Origin: an uncultured Collinsella sp.
GTDB lineage: Bacteria > Actinomycetota > Coriobacteriia > Coriobacteriales > Coriobacteriaceae
DNA: 6,230 nt
Direction: 5' to 3'
Assembly: GCA_900549335.1 (NCBI GenBank)
Contig: UROJ01000093.1
Span: 1 to 6,230 of the forward strand
The position numbers and the translations under genes were made by a program. Below the pieces are notes generated by a model. The model was not told the origin of the DNA and made no database searches. It saw only the letters and a list, made by a program, of their open reading frames with translations. Every line of letters starts with the position of its first letter. The stretch's first letter is position 1. Shown here piece by piece: positions 5,777-6,230 of this stretch.

Positions 5777-5812
5777 CCACCACAAAGGTGCCTGTCCCTT
5801 TGTGGTGGTTTT
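5777..5812. terminator. Hairpin between convergent genes, probable terminator of the minus-strand gene
   Basis: A perfect 12-bp stem CCACCACAAAGG (5777-5788) / CCTTTGTGGTGG (5797-5808) has loop TGCCTGTC and is followed on the plus strand by TTTT. It lies 10 bases beyond the minus-strand stop codon. On the minus strand no T run follows, so termination there is uncertain. The stretch GGTGCCTGTCCC in the loop region looks like a dispersed-repeat motif seen in many bacterial intergenic regions. Confidence 0.55.
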
Positions 5813-5818
5813 GGTCGG

Positions 5819-6230
5819 CTAGCCTTCGAGCTGCGCCACTTTGTAGCGGTAGGCAGCGGCGATGACGTCTTTACAGCCCTCGCGTCCCAACTTGGCGCGG
5901 TTGACGACGATGTCTTTACCGCTCGTCATCTTCCACTTTCCGGCGCTATAGCGCTTATAGAACGCCTCGCGCGCCTTCTGCTGCTGCTTGACCAGCTTGG
6001 CGCCCTTCTTTTTATTAAGGCCACGCTTCTTGCGCACGATCTCGACGCGGTCCTCAAAGGGTGCGGTCACCAACACGGCAATGTGGTTGGGGTTGTTGCG
6101 CAGCAGGTAATCGGACAGGCGGCCTTCGATAATGCAGCTCTCGGTCTCGCCCAGGTCCAAAATCACCTGGCTCATCTTTTGGAACAACTTGTCCGAGTAC
6201 GAACGGGCATCGTAGCGGTCGGGCAGAAAC
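5819..6230 (-). CDS. Cytidylate kinase-like family protein, 3' part
   Basis: The minus-strand frame is open to the right edge, so the start is outside the window; about 136 codons are visible, ending at TAG (5821-5819). The segments IIEGRLSDYLLRNNPN, VLVTAPFEDRVEIV, a long basic LID-like region (KKRGLNKKKGAKLVKQQQKAREAFYKRY) and DIVVNRAKLGREGC match the C-terminal two thirds of the cytidylate kinase-like family (AAA_26 type, PF13189). These are P-loop proteins of about 200 residues, common in Firmicutes and gut Actinobacteria. Their substrate is not well established, so they should not be equated with Cmk. The P-loop itself lies beyond the window. It is convergent with nfnAB and not part of that operon. 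An internal TTG at 6187 is not the start, since the open frame and family similarity continue upstream. Confidence 0.85.
   Translation of the reverse strand, partial: FLPDRYDARSYSDKLFQKMSQVILDLGETESCIIEGRLSDYLLRNNPNHIAVLVTAPFEDRVEIVRKKRGLNKKKGAKLVKQQQKAREAFYKRYSAGKWKMTSGKDIVVNRAKLGREGCKDVIAAAYRYKVAQLEG

Overview
The window looks like chromosomal DNA of a GC-rich Gram-positive gut bacterium, most likely a coriobacterium such as Collinsella. This is an inference from codon use, the Prs and Pth sequences, the NfnAB pair and a Coriobacteriia-style DUF559-like protein, not from any search. Core genes are GC-rich. The stretch from about 600 to 2460 is poorer in GC and looks accessory.

Layout, left to right. 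The 3' part of prs (PRPP synthase) ends at 535 and is closed by a strong intrinsic terminator. Then comes an accessory block: a 200-bp element with perfect 22-bp terminal inverted repeats (622-821), a nuclease-like hypothetical gene (986/1097-2113) cut near its 5' end by an in-frame TAG, and a second element of the same kind (2147-2350), apparently in the opposite orientation. pth (peptidyl-tRNA hydrolase) follows from its own RBS. The 359-bp gap after pth holds a nested inverted-repeat structure with a strong terminator inside it, a TATAAT promoter and a structured leader. These lead into the overlapping pair nfnA-nfnB, whose products form a flavin and iron-sulfur NADH/ferredoxin/NADP+ transhydrogenase-type complex. 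Two hairpins end this operon and face a convergent, 5'-truncated cytidylate kinase-like gene on the minus strand, which runs off the right edge.

The main points of interest are the two MITE-like elements around an amber-interrupted gene, the REP-doublet-like structure after pth, and four mutually complementary short segments in the nfnA leader that have the geometry of an attenuator. Prs and Pth are housekeeping enzymes of nucleotide synthesis and translation. NfnAB balances the NADH, NADPH and ferredoxin pools in anaerobes. I found no CRISPR array, tRNA, rRNA, complete transposase gene or evident defence operon.
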